A stretch of DNA of 64,000 bases from Jutongia hominis. GTDB taxonomy: Bacteria; Bacillota; Clostridia; Lachnospirales; Lachnospiraceae. The number at the start of each line of letters is the position of its first letter. Within the stretch, counting starts at the first letter, position 1. The notes under the pieces were generated by a model. That model saw only the letters and a program-made list of their open reading frames with translations. It searched no databases and had not been told where the DNA came from. The position numbers and the translations under genes were made by a program. Shown piece by piece: positions 27,976-38,041 of the stretch. The stretch is from NCBI RefSeq assembly GCF_014384965.1, contig NZ_JACRSW010000014.1, positions 1-64,000 of the forward strand, in the 5' to 3' direction.

Positions 27976-28419
27976 TTAAAACAGTTCTTTCCATTTAAAG
28001 ACAACAATTCCGGTAATAAAAATAGCAACACCTGCTAATTTTAGCCAGTCAAATCCGATTTTTTGTGTGCCAAACCAGCCAAATAGTTCTACGATATATG
28101 CCGCGATCAATTGCGCAGCAATAATAAAAAGAACAGCTTTTGCAGGACCTAACTGGTTCATGCCAAGGATTACCGTATAAGTGATAAATGCTCCCATCAC
28201 ACCGCCAAGAAGCATATACCATGGTCTGACATGCATGATTCCGCTAATACTGCCTTCTCTTCCGGTTACAAACCATGCAATCATACATACTATTAATGCC
28301 GTTAATTGTACGAAACCTGCACTAATCCATACACTTGTCTGCTTTGTGACCTGTGTATTAAAAACGCCCTGAAGACTCATTAAGATTCCCGATATAACAG
28401 ATGCGATCATTCCAAACAT
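27976..28419 (-). CDS. YdcZ/DMT-superfamily membrane transporter
   Basis: A 147-residue, five-helix-like membrane protein of the YdcZ (DUF606) group, a half-size relative of EamA drug/metabolite transporters. Seen are MIASVISGILMSLQGVFNTQVTK, the central GGVMGAFITYTVILGMNQLGPAKAVLFIIAAQL and the terminal GVAIFITGIVVFKWKE. Such proteins probably act as homo- or heterodimers; the substrate is unknown. The start at 28419 has AGAGG six bases upstream; the longer frame is rejected. Confidence 0.85.
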   Translation of the reverse strand: MFGMIASVISGILMSLQGVFNTQVTKQTSVWISAGFVQLTALIVCMIAWFVTGREGSISGIMHVRPWYMLLGGVMGAFITYTVILGMNQLGPAKAVLFIIAAQLIAAYIVELFGWFGTQKIGFDWLKLAGVAIFITGIVVFKWKELF

Positions 28420-28565
28420 AAAAAACCTCTTTTCTTTTTCATGTCTATGGGCTGTCTTATCCGTTTTGCAAGAAAAAGCAACGTAAGATATGCCCATATC
28501 TTCATTTTTATACGTTTCTTTCCTCTTATTTTTTCCACATTTTATGGAAATATGCATTTAAAAAG

Positions 28566-28603
28566 AAAAAAGCAGAATGATTCAAAGGACATTCTGCTTT
28601 TTT
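28566..28603 (-). terminator. Terminator of the argB-argD operon
   Basis: A perfect 13-bp stem (AAAAAGCAGAATG / CATTCTGCTTTTT) with a 10-base loop and U tract lies about 100 bases downstream of argD. Confidence 0.85.
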
Positions 28604-28701
28604 CTGCCTTATTTCACAACAGTACGTTGACAATAGCACGTTTTGATATCGTTAAATAGAAATAGGGAGTGTTTTAGCGTATATCTTACATTTTATATAT
28701 C

Positions 28702-29880
28702 TTATGACAGTTCTGCAAAAACACTGTCTAAAATAGAAATACACTGATCAATATGCTTTGTTTCAATTACAAGCGGAGGCACCAGACGGACAACATTAGA
28801 ACCGGCTGCGATCACAATCATGCCCTTTTCTAATGCCTTCTTTACCACATCGCCATTTGCACAGGATACTTCGATACCGATCATCAATCCTTTTCCGCGA
28901 ACATCGGTTAAAAGTGCCGGATGTTTTTCCTGTAATCTTTGTAATTGTTCTGTAAAGTAATTCCCCATTTTGGCAGCATGTTCTACGATATGTTCTTTTT
29001 CAAAAATTTCAAACACTTTACATACAGCCGCACAGGCTAATGGGTTGCCTCCATATGTTGTACCGTGGTCTCCCGGACACATTGCTGTTGCAAATTTCTC
29101 TGTTGCGCAGAATGCGCCAACCGGCATACCACAGCCTAATGCTTTTGCACTTGTCATAATATCCGGTTTGATACCATAATGTTCGTAGGTAAACATCTTT
29201 CCGGTACGTCCCATTCCACATTGGATCTCATCTAAGATCAAAGCGATATCGTTTTCGTCACAAAGTTTGCGTACTCCAAGCAGGAATTCTTTCGTTGCCG
29301 GATAAATGCCGCCTTCTCCTTGTAATGTTTCCATAATGATCGCGCAGGTATCTTTTTTGATCAGCTTTTTCACACTTTCTAAATTATTGTAATCCGCAAA
29401 AGAAACACCACCGATCAGTGGTTCAAACGGATCACGATAATGCTTGGTACCTGTCACTGCCAACGCACCCATGGAACGTCCATGGAATGAGTGGTTCATT
29501 GCAATGATCTCGCCTTTGCTGTCTTTGTTCTTTAAATACGCATATTTACGGGCAAGTTTGATTGCTCCTTCAATCGCTTCTGTTCCGCTGTTTGTAAAAA
29601 ATACACGATCCATACCGGAAGCCTTTGAAAGATACTTTGCGGCTTTTATCACCGGTTCGGTATAAAACAGATTCGATACATGGATCAACTGATCAATCTG
29701 GTCTTTTAAGGCTTTTTTATATTCTTCGTTGCTATATCCGAGAGCACAGACTGCTATACCTGCACCCATATCAAGATATTCCTTCCCTTTGTCGTCAAAA
29801 AGAGAAACACCCTCCCCTTTTACTAATGTAACCGAACGGTTATAGGTATGTATTAAATGTTTTTCTAACTCATTTTTCAT
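28702..29880 (-). CDS. argD: Acetylornithine aminotransferase
   Basis: A 392-residue class-III PLP aminotransferase that converts N-acetylglutamate semialdehyde to N-acetylornithine. Visible are the NSGTEAIEGAIKLARK phosphate site, NHSFHGRSMGALAVTG, the LILDEIQCGMGRTGK motif and the PLP lysine in TSAKALGCGMPVG. Its place after argB supports ArgD over other class-III enzymes. Confidence 0.93.
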   Translation of the reverse strand: MKNELEKHLIHTYNRSVTLVKGEGVSLFDDKGKEYLDMGAGIAVCALGYSNEEYKKALKDQIDQLIHVSNLFYTEPVIKAAKYLSKASGMDRVFFTNSGTEAIEGAIKLARKYAYLKNKDSKGEIIAMNHSFHGRSMGALAVTGTKHYRDPFEPLIGGVSFADYNNLESVKKLIKKDTCAIIMETLQGEGGIYPATKEFLLGVRKLCDENDIALILDEIQCGMGRTGKMFTYEHYGIKPDIMTSAKALGCGMPVGAFCATEKFATAMCPGDHGTTYGGNPLACAAVCKVFEIFEKEHIVEHAAKMGNYFTEQLQRLQEKHPALLTDVRGKGLMIGIEVSCANGDVVKKALEKGMIVIAAGSNVVRLVPPLVIETKHIDQCISILDSVFAELS

Positions 29881-30013
29881 CTGAAGAATCCTCCCTTGTT
29901 TCCTTCGGACAATTTATTATTATGCCCATTTCTTTTTTATTATTGTGACCGCTGTTCTAAAAAAGAACCTGCTAACCGGCTTTTCATATATGTTATTTCA
30001 TTTCATCGGTACT

Positions 30014-30928
30014 CTATTTTTCATTTGAATATAATTCGCTGTCATCTCCGATGATCGCTGTACCGATACCTCGTTTGGTAAAGAATTCCAAAAGCAGACA
30101 ATGTTCTCTTCTTCCATCCAGAATATGGACACGTCCTACTCCCGAGTTTACGGCATGAATACAATTATTGACTTTAGGAAGCATACCACCGCTGATCACG
30201 CCACTTTCAATCAGCTTGTTTGCTTCGATCAGATTTAATACAGATACCAGTGTTGAAGGATCTTTCGGATTCATGCAAACCCCTTCTACATCTGTTAAAA
30301 ATGCAAGCTTTTCCGCACGGATACCACCGGCGATCGCACAGGCAGCATCATCTGCATTGATATTATACGTATCTCCTTTATCATCCATTCCGATCGGAGC
30401 AATAATCGGTATAAAATCATTTTCGAGTAAAGTATCGATCACTTCTGTATTAACAGACTTAATGTCACCAACATAGCCGATATCTTTTCCGTTTGGCATT
30501 TTCTTTTCCACCTGAAGCATACCACCATCTTTCCCACAGATACCGATTGCTTTGACGCCAAGATGTTCTACCATTTGGACTAAGTTTTTATTGACACGGT
30601 TTAAAACCATTTCTGCAATTTCCATCGTATTTTTATCAGTTACACGAAAACCTTCTTCAAAGTGTGTCTCCATGCCGACTTTGTCAATCCATTTGCTGAT
30701 TTCTTTTCCGCCACCGTGAACAATAATCGGTTTCATTCCAACAAGCTTCAAAAGGGCAACATCCTTGATCACACTTTCTTCCAGGCTTTTATCAAGCATG
30801 GCACTACCACCATATTTTACAACAACTCTCTTATTATTAAAATCACGGATATAGGGAAGTGCTTCGATCAATGTCTCCGCCTTCACTGTAATCTGGTCCA
30901 TAAAGTTTTCTTTTTCTTCGCTGCTCAT
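30014..30928 (-). CDS. argB: Acetylglutamate kinase
   Basis: The 304-residue protein phosphorylates N-acetylglutamate in arginine synthesis. It shows [34 protein letters not shown] and [11 protein letters not shown]. The C-terminal pattern ([20 protein letters not shown]) and the short N-terminal helix are those of arginine-inhibited, hexameric enzymes. AGGAG lies seven bases before the ATG. The gene is first in argB-argD and divergent from argG. An ARG-box-like site overlaps its -35. Confidence 0.95.
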   Translation of the reverse strand: MSSEEKENFMDQITVKAETLIEALPYIRDFNNKRVVVKYGGSAMLDKSLEESVIKDVALLKLVGMKPIIVHGGGKEISKWIDKVGMETHFEEGFRVTDKNTMEIAEMVLNRVNKNLVQMVEHLGVKAIGICGKDGGMLQVEKKMPNGKDIGYVGDIKSVNTEVIDTLLENDFIPIIAPIGMDDKGDTYNINADDAACAIAGGIRAEKLAFLTDVEGVCMNPKDPSTLVSVLNLIEANKLIESGVISGGMLPKVNNCIHAVNSGVGRVHILDGRREHCLLLEFFTKRGIGTAIIGDDSELYSNEK

Positions 30929-30961
30929 TTTCTGTCTCCTATCTGTATTTTTCTGTTACTG

Positions 30962-30990
30962 ATTATACTCCTGGTCTTATATTTATGCAA
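30962..30990 (-). promoter_or_regulatory. argB promoter with overlapping ARG-box-like site
   Basis: TTGCAT (30985-30990), a 17-base spacer and TATAAT (30962-30967). The ARG-box-like TGCATAAATATAAG at 30976-30989 overlaps the -35. It matches TGnATn4ATnCA except at the final CA. Repression by ArgR/AhrC is inferred. Confidence 0.65.
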
Positions 30991-31060
30991 TAACTTTTTT
31001 GCATATTTTTCTGTTTATATGATAATTTGCAATGTTTATATGACTTTTTATAAATAAATA

Positions 31061-31089
31061 TTGCATATTTATAAATAATGCTGTATAGT
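31061..31089 (+). promoter_or_regulatory. argG promoter with overlapping ARG-box-like site
   Basis: TTGCAT (31061-31066), a 17-base spacer and TATAGT (31084-31089). TGCATATTTATAAA at 31062-31075 is one mismatch from the ARG-box core TGnATn4ATnCA. The arrangement mirrors the argB promoter. Confidence 0.6.
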
Positions 31090-31248
31090 AAACTATAGCT
31101 TGAAAGTCAGATCACGTTTTTGATCCTATGGATTTTAGAAAAAAACATTGCATTGTACATTGTTTCTGCTTATACTAAAAGGTAACGGTGTCTGATGCTT
31201 CATACTATTTTAGTCAGAATAGAAAAGGATCATGAGTGGCATCTGGAA

Positions 31249-31267
31249 TTGCATAAAATATATGCAA
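31249..31267. promoter_or_regulatory. Dyad TTGCATA-N5-TATGCAA in the argG leader
   Basis: A perfect seven-base inverted repeat lies 32 bases before the argG ATG. It shares TGCATA with the two promoter-proximal ARG-box-like sites. It may be a third ArgR contact or an mRNA structure. The rest of the 370-base argB/argG gap shows no T-box or riboswitch I could recognise. Confidence 0.4.
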
Positions 31268-31298
31268 AATTTCTACATATTTATAGGAGGATTTTATA

Positions 31299-32525
31299 AT
31301 GAAAGAAAAAGTTGTTCTTGCCTACTCTGGCGGCCTTGATACTACTGCTATCATCCCTTGGTTAAAAGAGAACTTCGATTATGAAGTAGTCTGCGTTTGT
31401 ATTGACGTTGGACAGGAAAGCGAATTAGATGGTTTAGAGGAAAGAGCCAAGCTGAGTGGTGCTTCTAAGTTATATATCGAGGATGTTGTTGATGAATTCT
31501 GCGATGACTACGTTGTACCTTGTGTACAGGCGAATGCTGTATATGAATACAAGTATCTGCTTGGTACTTCTATGGCACGTCCTGTCATTGCGAAAAGATT
31601 AGTAGAGATCGCACGTAAAGAAGGTGCGGTTGCTATCTGTCATGGTGCTACAGGCAAAGGAAATGACCAGGTTCGTTTTGAGCTTGGTATCAAAGCATTA
31701 GCTCCTGATATTAAGATCATCGCTCCTTGGAGAAGCGAACTTTGGAAACTCGATTCCCGTGAATCAGAGATTGAATATTGCAAGGCTCATGGTATTGATC
31801 TTCCATTTGCTGCAGACAGCAGCTACAGCCGTGATAGAAACTTATGGCATATCAGTCATGAAGGTCTTGAATTAGAAGATCCTGCAAATGCTCCAAATTA
31901 CGATCATCTTCTTGTTCTTGGAACACACCCTGAGAAAGCTCCTGATGAAGCAGAAGAAATTACAATGACATTTGAACAGGGTATCCCAAAGACGATCAAT
32001 GGTGAAGCCATGAAGGTTTCTGATATCATCCGTACATTAAATAAACTTGGCGGAAAGCATGGTATCGGTATTGTTGACATCGTAGAAAACCGTGTTGTAG
32101 GCATGAAATCACGTGGTGTTTATGAAACTCCCGGTGGAACAATTCTTTTAGAAGCTCATGAGCAGTTAGAAGAACTGATCCTTGATCGTGATACCATGAC
32201 AGCAAAGAAAGATATCGCCAACAAATTCGCTGATATCGTATACGAAGGAAAATGGTTTACACCTCTTCGTGAAGCCTGCCAGGCATTTATTGAGTCTACA
32301 CAGAAATATGTAACCGGTGAAGTAAAATTCAAGCTTTATAAAGGTAATATCATCAAGATGGGTACAACTTCTCCATATTCTATGTATAGCGAGTCTATCG
32401 CTTCCTTTACAACAGGTGATCTTTATGATCATAAGGATGCAGATGGTTTCATCAACCTCTTTGGACTTTCTTTAAAAGTTCGTGCAATGAAGCAGGGTTC
32501 TTTTGTAGAATTAAATGATAAATAA
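31299..32525 (+). CDS. argG: Argininosuccinate synthase
   Basis: A 408-residue enzyme that joins citrulline and aspartate using ATP. The P-loop AYSGGLDTT lies at residues 8-16. Also visible are [25 protein letters not shown] and [21 protein letters not shown] precedes the ATG. argH is not downstream. Promoter and ARG-box-like sites lie in the divergent gap with argB. Confidence 0.96.
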   Translation: MKEKVVLAYSGGLDTTAIIPWLKENFDYEVVCVCIDVGQESELDGLEERAKLSGASKLYIEDVVDEFCDDYVVPCVQANAVYEYKYLLGTSMARPVIAKRLVEIARKEGAVAICHGATGKGNDQVRFELGIKALAPDIKIIAPWRSELWKLDSRESEIEYCKAHGIDLPFAADSSYSRDRNLWHISHEGLELEDPANAPNYDHLLVLGTHPEKAPDEAEEITMTFEQGIPKTINGEAMKVSDIIRTLNKLGGKHGIGIVDIVENRVVGMKSRGVYETPGGTILLEAHEQLEELILDRDTMTAKKDIANKFADIVYEGKWFTPLREACQAFIESTQKYVTGEVKFKLYKGNIIKMGTTSPYSMYSESIASFTTGDLYDHKDADGFINLFGLSLKVRAMKQGSFVELNDK

Positions 32526-32644
32526 TTCCGACGATTTGTTACAGACATCTCATTATAGGCTGATCGGATCATGAATCAGATATAAGTGAGTTCTGCATCG
32601 GATCTGTTTATCGTTTTAAAACAGTTTCATTCATACATAAAAAA

Positions 32645-32693
32645 GTGCAAAGCCGGCGCTTTGCACTCCAAGAATTGCTAAAGCAATTCTTGG
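32645..32693. repeat. Twin perfect hairpins (REP-like) after argG
   Basis: GTGCAAAGC-CGGC-GCTTTGCAC (32645-32666) is followed directly by the 12-bp stem TCCAAGAATTGC / GCAATTCTTGGA (32667-32694) with a TAAA loop. Neither has a U tract. They are best read as a repeat or mRNA 3 prime-end element, distinct from the terminator further on. Confidence 0.5.
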
Positions 32694-32734
32694 AGGTGTA
32701 CCGCTACTGTACGAGCATTTTCCTATTCCATAAA

Positions 32735-32772
32735 AAAGAAAGCAGATGATATAAGATCATCTTGCTTTCTTT
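32735..32772. terminator. Bidirectional terminator between argG and maf
   Basis: A 16-bp stem with one bulge (AAAGAAAGCAGATGAT against ATCATCTTGCTTTCTTT) has A and T runs on its two sides. It serves the convergent argG and maf genes. Confidence 0.85.
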
Positions 32773-32817
32773 TTTTATGAAAAGTCAAGAGTAAAACATC
32801 TCTTTTTCTAAAACGAG

Positions 32818-33390
32818 CTAAGATAAAAAAACATGCATTTCTTTCATCAGATGAGCAAGCGGAAGCCCGACTACATTATAGTAATCGCCGACAATTCCCT
32901 TGATATATTGTGCAAAAAATCCCTGAATCGCATAAGCACCTGCTTTATCCATCGGTTCTCCGGTAGCAACATAAGCTTTGATCTGTTCTTTTGTCATTTC
33001 CGCAACAGCTACTTCGGTCTTTTCATGAAAACGCTTGATGATTTTTTTATCTCCATGTGATACCACTAATGTTACTCCGGAATATACCTGATGCGTTTTG
33101 CCCTGAAGACTTTCTAACATCAAAAAAGCGTCTTTTTCATCTTTTGGTTTGCCGAGTATCTTTTCATCCGCAACAACGATCGTGTCTGCACCGATCACAA
33201 TATACGAATCATCCAGTCTGTCCGCTACATCAATCGCTTTTAATGCCGACAGCTCTTCGACAATCTTATCCGGTCTGGTCTCTTTATAAGTTTCTTTTGC
33301 ATAACTTGGCATAATGGAAAACTCTAATCCAATCTGTTCTAACAATTCTTTCCTGCGTGGCGACGCAGAGGCTAATATAATTTTTCTCAT
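32818..33390 (-). CDS. maf: Maf-like nucleotide pyrophosphatase
   Basis: A 190-residue house-cleaning pyrophosphatase that hydrolyses non-canonical or excess NTPs. Motifs are ILASASPRRKELL at the N-terminus, VIGADTIV, LGKPKDEKDAFLMLESLQGKTHQVYSGV and the C-terminal GDYYNVVGLPLAHL. It is 21 bases behind a histidine phosphatase and 28 bases after that gene's partner SseB. Maf proteins also influence division in Bacillus. Confidence 0.93.
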   Translation of the reverse strand: MRKIILASASPRRKELLEQIGLEFSIMPSYAKETYKETRPDKIVEELSALKAIDVADRLDDSYIVIGADTIVVADEKILGKPKDEKDAFLMLESLQGKTHQVYSGVTLVVSHGDKKIIKRFHEKTEVAVAEMTKEQIKAYVATGEPMDKAGAYAIQGFFAQYIKGIVGDYYNVVGLPLAHLMKEMHVFLS

Positions 33391-33411
33391 TCTTTTTTCA
33401 ATCCTTTTTCC

Positions 33412-34140
33412 TTATTGATTCGGTGCAAGAAAATGACTTCGAAGAAGCTCCGGTCTTTCTTCTAAATGCGCGTAATCATTAAAACGGTTCAGATAGAACC
33501 CTTTTTTTGACTCATCATAATACAGTTCCGTAATGCTGCAATTTTCTAATGATCCGCCAAATTGCAATCTTTTTGCAAAATCTCCACCAAAAAGAGCACA
33601 TAGCAGAATACGGATCAAACCGCCATGCGAAACAACGGCAATATTCTGATATGGTTTTTCAATCCATTCTTTCACCACCGGTAACAGGCGTTCTAACACC
33701 ATTTCACCATTCTCACCATTCGGATAATGCATTTCCTGTATTGGCACAAAGAACTCTCCGACATAAGTATTTACCTTTGCTAAAGCAGAACCTGTCGGAC
33801 GATTCTTTTTATTTTTGAAAAGTGAAAGCTGCTTTTGATAATATTCTTTATAGTACTCCTTAACAACCGGATCTTTTTCTCCTGTCAGATCACCAAAATC
33901 AACTTCCGCAAGACCTTTTCTGATCTGAATATCAGAAATGAGATCAGGACGATCAGAAAAAGCAATCTGACCGGTCTCTACTGCACGGATCAGATCACTT
34001 GTATATAACGCATCCACCGGATAACGTTTCATTCTTTTACCTAATAATTCTGCCTGCATCTGTCCTTCTTTTGAAAGTGGTACATTCACATTACAGTCGG
34101 AGCTGTTTTGTCTTCCATGGCGAATCAGATAAATGATCAT
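33412..34140 (-). CDS. Histidine phosphatase (phosphoglycerate-mutase-like)
   Basis: The 242 residues have the RHG motif (YLIRHGRQN, catalytic histidine near residue 8), the TSDLIRAVETGQIAF stretch and the second histidine in VVSHGGLIRILL. This is the branch-1 histidine phosphatase fold. The substrate is not readable; these proteins act on small phosphorylated metabolites or phosphoproteins. It lies 7 bases after sseB-like and 21 before maf. Confidence 0.88.
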   Translation of the reverse strand: MIIYLIRHGRQNSSDCNVNVPLSKEGQMQAELLGKRMKRYPVDALYTSDLIRAVETGQIAFSDRPDLISDIQIRKGLAEVDFGDLTGEKDPVVKEYYKEYYQKQLSLFKNKKNRPTGSALAKVNTYVGEFFVPIQEMHYPNGENGEMVLERLLPVVKEWIEKPYQNIAVVSHGGLIRILLCALFGGDFAKRLQFGGSLENCSITELYYDESKKGFYLNRFNDYAHLEERPELLRSHFLAPNQ

Positions 34141-34147
34141 TTGCCTG

Positions 34148-35068
34148 TCACTCCGTTTCTTTTAAGTTTTCCACCAGATCGATCACGGCTGATAATTCAC
34201 TGCCTTCTGTCGGAGCCACTCCACAGTCAACCGGTGTTCCGTTTTTTTCTACACGCATAATATGTCGATCGTTCTGGTCTTTTGCTACAATTGCAAAGTA
34301 ATAAATCTCTTCTGCAGCCGCATCCCAGACTACGATCACACTAGGACAAGTCATGGGATATGCATTTTCTTTTGGCATTGTGATCTGCATAATTTGCAAC
34401 TCATCAGAAATCTGAAGAGACATAAACTCAAAATCATCTTCTGTATATGGACAAGCCACTTCTGTGTCATAAACAGCATTGTATAATTCTTTCATACATT
34501 CGCCCTGACGCGTACGCAGATCATCAAAAAGTTCCTGTTTTCTTTTAAAAAGCTGCAAAGGAAGATAATTAGATTCCAGGCGTTGTCTTGTCAGATGATG
34601 AAATTGCTCTATCGTAACCTCTACTGTCTTCTTACCATCTTTCGACTCTGCGTTTGGCGTAAATAAAATGTTATGAGAATACGGATTGACTGCAATACCG
34701 CTTAATTCCTCTGTTTGCTTTAAAAGTTGTAAGCAGGATGCAAATGGCATTGTCATCAAAAGTGGAAATTTTGATTCTTTCGGTGCATTTCGCACCTGCT
34801 CTTCTGATGTAAATACCGGTAAATATTTCTGTCCGGCCGGATTTTGCAATACACATGGCTGTGGATTTGCCTCAGGCGGAAGTCCCATATTCTTATCGGA
34901 ATATTCCATTAACTTATGCAAAATCTCCGGATCGGTTCCTGCCGGCATAATAGCAGGAACGATCACATCGGATTCTTTTAACATCGCAATAAAATCATCC
35001 GGTAATTTTTTTTCACTTGTTCTTGCTCTCATTTCATCTAACATATTTTCTAATTTCTGATTCCCCAT
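34148..35068 (-). CDS. SseB-family protein
   Basis: The 306 residues contain an SseB N-terminal domain (TSEEQVRNAPKESKFPLLMTMPFASCLQLLKQTEELSGIAVNPYSHNILF) whose role in non-pathogens is unknown. The start at 35068 (MGNQKLENML) has GAAGGAG five bases upstream; the frame opens earlier with a TTG that is not needed. The first 130 residues have low complexity, with many acidic and proline positions. It heads the sseB-like / phosphatase / maf set. Confidence 0.8.
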   Translation of the reverse strand: MGNQKLENMLDEMRARTSEKKLPDDFIAMLKESDVIVPAIMPAGTDPEILHKLMEYSDKNMGLPPEANPQPCVLQNPAGQKYLPVFTSEEQVRNAPKESKFPLLMTMPFASCLQLLKQTEELSGIAVNPYSHNILFTPNAESKDGKKTVEVTIEQFHHLTRQRLESNYLPLQLFKRKQELFDDLRTRQGECMKELYNAVYDTEVACPYTEDDFEFMSLQISDELQIMQITMPKENAYPMTCPSVIVVWDAAAEEIYYFAIVAKDQNDRHIMRVEKNGTPVDCGVAPTEGSELSAVIDLVENLKETE

Positions 35069-35109
35069 ATTTTCTCCTTCCAAACTATGTTTATTTTTAT
35101 TAACTATTG

Positions 35110-37896
35110 TTATTTTGCCATATGAAACAATTTTCTCATGGTGTCCTTATCGGAATCACTATAATACCCATATTGCAAATATTCATAATTTTCTAACAAC
35201 TTATTAATGTTTCCTTTTTCATCATCATATTTATGCCAGGTTCCTGATTGATCCATATACCCATTGACATTCATTGCCGGAATTGTATCTGAAACCTTTT
35301 CGATGTATTGATTATATAGAGGAAGATCAATACCGGCTTGTTTTAATACCAGATTTTCAAGATAGTTGTTACTTAATACAACATCCTGCCCTTCCTCGAT
35401 ATCATAGTTCGCCCATACAACAAACGGAGTCACATACCGCTTCTGAATATCATTTAATTCCCAGTCACTCTGTTTTTTCTTCATGATCTCTTCATAGAAC
35501 TCTGTTTCAATTGATGGCTGGTGATCACCAAACATGCAAATGATCGTTGGTTCATCCGCTTTCTTGAAATAGTCAGTCAGATATTTGAAAGCATCATCCG
35601 AAACTTTTGTTGCAGAAAGATACTCTTTTGCTTCCTGATAATAAGAACCTTTGACATAAACAGGATCATCCCATGCTGTATTGGTCAGATAGCCACCATG
35701 ATTCTGGATCGTCATATCAAACGTAAACATCGGCGTTCCTTTTTTCTTGTTCTCATACAGTTCGATGACTTTCTTATAACTTTCCTTATCGCTGATATAA
35801 CGGACATATTCCGGATTTTTAAAATCATCGATCGTTACAAAACGGTCAAAACGCATACTGTTATATGTGTTGATACGGTTCCAGTTTGCACCGCTGCTTG
35901 GATGAACGGCATCCGTCTGATAACCGAGTGATTTTAGATAATATGCCATAGAAAATGTTGAATCATGCATAAACTGCTGATATACATTACTTCCGCTAGG
36001 GAAGAATGACATGGTATTACCCGTCATAGCTTCAAACTCTGAGTTACTTGTTCCCGCACCATAAACAGATACATAATCTTTACCATAGATCGTATTATTA
36101 CGAAGACTATGTAAGAACGATAACGGATCTTTATTAAAATTCGTCTTTCCTACTTGCTCATAATCCGCCAGACTTTCATTCATGATCAGGATAATATTTG
36201 GTTTTTGACCATTCAATCCCGTATTCTTCTTAAAATCACTGTTTGTCAGGAATTTTGTCTTTGATGGTGTTACTTTCTTTGATGATTCCTGTGTCGGATC
36301 ACTGGTTTTTGCAACACTCTCCTTTTTCGATTCTTTTGCGAAATCTTTTAAGATCGAAGCAACTTTATCCTGTGAATAGCCGGATGGCTTTGAAACACTC
36401 AGATAGTGCAGATTAATAAAGAAGTTTAAGTAAAATCCATTCGAACGGCTAGAAGCTACTTTATTCCATACATTATCAACAATTCCGCAATTTTCCAATA
36501 CCGGTGTATTATATAACACTCCGATCAAAACAAAAGATGCTGCAGCCGGTGTCAGACGACGTACCAGTTTTTTACGGATCGCTGTATTCTTTTTCTTTGC
36601 TTTGATCCTATAGATAAAGAAACACCACAATACAAACGCCGGAATCATAACGAACTGGGATGGTGTCAGAGAGATCTTATACGTATTTGCTACTTCTGTT
36701 GCTGTACCAAGTGCAAGAAGATCTCCCGGTAAAAATGGTGTTCCACGTACATTCATAAGGATCAGGTTTGCAAGACCTGCCGGATATAAAATACAATCCA
36801 ATACCAAAATGGCAATACTCATGTTTCCGAATATTGCATAGAAAAGCATTTCTAATGCAAGCATCAATATGGTTGCAAAAAGCCAGACAAACGGATTCAT
36901 TTTTAATAAAGCATCATTCATCAATTCAATAAAGAAGATAATGAACACCGGATTTAAGATTACAACTGCCTGACGGACTCTTTTTAAAACTTTTGGTTCA
37001 GTCAGACACCATTTTACAAATGTTTTCAATGAATATGATTTTTTCTTTTTATCCCATTGTTTTTTGTTATGCTTTTTCTGGTATTTCTTTATTTTCTTTT
37101 GCTTTGCTTTATCCTGCATATTTAAGCGGGAATAACGTACTTTCGCATCCTTACTGTTGCTATGGCTTCTTTTATCCATTGCTGCGAGTTCTAAGGATTT
37201 TTCTTTTTCTCTTCTGCGTTCTTCCTTTTTCTTTTTACGAAGCAGAATAACAGCATACTCTGTCAGACGCTCAAAGCAAAGTACAAAAAGAAGCACAAAT
37301 TCAATAATGATCGTAATCATAGGTGCTATCTGGCGATAGTAATATGTATACGAGATATTCAAAGCTTTTTTATGCGTCTGCATATTCATGGTAGACAGGT
37401 AAGTATTCGGATCGGTACGGTTTGTAGTATTTAACGTTGGTACGGTATTATATTGCTGCGTTGAAGAACTGCAGCTGATCTTGATACAGCAGGTAACTCC
37501 TTTTGGTATCGTTACCGTATGATCCATCGAAACACGATAGGCTGCATTTGGCGTAATGTCATCAACCGGAATCTTTGTTTCGTAAACAATATTATTATCT
37601 CCATCGGTCATCTGAATGTCTAGCGAATCTCCGACTTCGTTTCGCTCAAAAGACCCAAAGCTTAATGAGAATTCTTTTAACACTACTTTCCTTGAAAACG
37701 CGAACTTCTGACGCACGATCTCAGTCTTATCGAGAATACCGATAACCGCACTCTCTGCGTTACCGGCTTCTGTTGTAACTGTCTGACGGGCTAACAGGGA
37801 ACCGGTAAAGACAATTTGCAGTCCTAATATTAAAACAGATAAGACAGCAAATGCTGTAATCCTTTTTTTTGTAAATTTAAAATATTTGTGTAACAT
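35110..37896 (-). CDS. LTA-synthase-like sulfatase-fold membrane protein
   Basis: A 928-residue polytopic protein. An N-terminal TM is followed by an extracellular beta-rich domain (about 40-190) and a TM at about 191-212. A very basic cytoplasmic stretch (about 221-290, many K/R) follows, then more TMs (about 308-465). An extracellular sulfatase/LTA-synthase domain runs from about residue 566, with E574 (NES), the nucleophile T616 (YGAGTSNSEFEAMTG) and GDHQPS. It likely transfers a glycerol-phosphate or similar group from lipid to a surface polymer. The long N-terminal extension differs from the ~650-residue LtaS. The neighbouring glycosyltransferase fits envelope polymer synthesis. Confidence 0.88.
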   Translation of the reverse strand: MLHKYFKFTKKRITAFAVLSVLILGLQIVFTGSLLARQTVTTEAGNAESAVIGILDKTEIVRQKFAFSRKVVLKEFSLSFGSFERNEVGDSLDIQMTDGDNNIVYETKIPVDDITPNAAYRVSMDHTVTIPKGVTCCIKISCSSSTQQYNTVPTLNTTNRTDPNTYLSTMNMQTHKKALNISYTYYYRQIAPMITIIIEFVLLFVLCFERLTEYAVILLRKKKKEERRREKEKSLELAAMDKRSHSNSKDAKVRYSRLNMQDKAKQKKIKKYQKKHNKKQWDKKKKSYSLKTFVKWCLTEPKVLKRVRQAVVILNPVFIIFFIELMNDALLKMNPFVWLFATILMLALEMLFYAIFGNMSIAILVLDCILYPAGLANLILMNVRGTPFLPGDLLALGTATEVANTYKISLTPSQFVMIPAFVLWCFFIYRIKAKKKNTAIRKKLVRRLTPAAASFVLIGVLYNTPVLENCGIVDNVWNKVASSRSNGFYLNFFINLHYLSVSKPSGYSQDKVASILKDFAKESKKESVAKTSDPTQESSKKVTPSKTKFLTNSDFKKNTGLNGQKPNIILIMNESLADYEQVGKTNFNKDPLSFLHSLRNNTIYGKDYVSVYGAGTSNSEFEAMTGNTMSFFPSGSNVYQQFMHDSTFSMAYYLKSLGYQTDAVHPSSGANWNRINTYNSMRFDRFVTIDDFKNPEYVRYISDKESYKKVIELYENKKKGTPMFTFDMTIQNHGGYLTNTAWDDPVYVKGSYYQEAKEYLSATKVSDDAFKYLTDYFKKADEPTIICMFGDHQPSIETEFYEEIMKKKQSDWELNDIQKRYVTPFVVWANYDIEEGQDVVLSNNYLENLVLKQAGIDLPLYNQYIEKVSDTIPAMNVNGYMDQSGTWHKYDDEKGNINKLLENYEYLQYGYYSDSDKDTMRKLFHMAK

Positions 37897-38041
37897 CTGA
37901 TAATTTCCTCATTTCCATGTTCTTTCGTGCCATATACCGTTTTAAGAACAAAATCTTTGTAAAAAGTGTTTTATCTGAAAAACTTTTCTATCGAAAAACA
38001 CAGTATCTTTTTTTGCACTTTATCCTCTATGATACAATTAT

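Noticed and set aside
30991..31298. T-box or riboswitch upstream of argG
   Set aside because: No AGGGTGGNACCGCG-type antiterminator or specifier stem found; ARG-box-like sites explain the region better.
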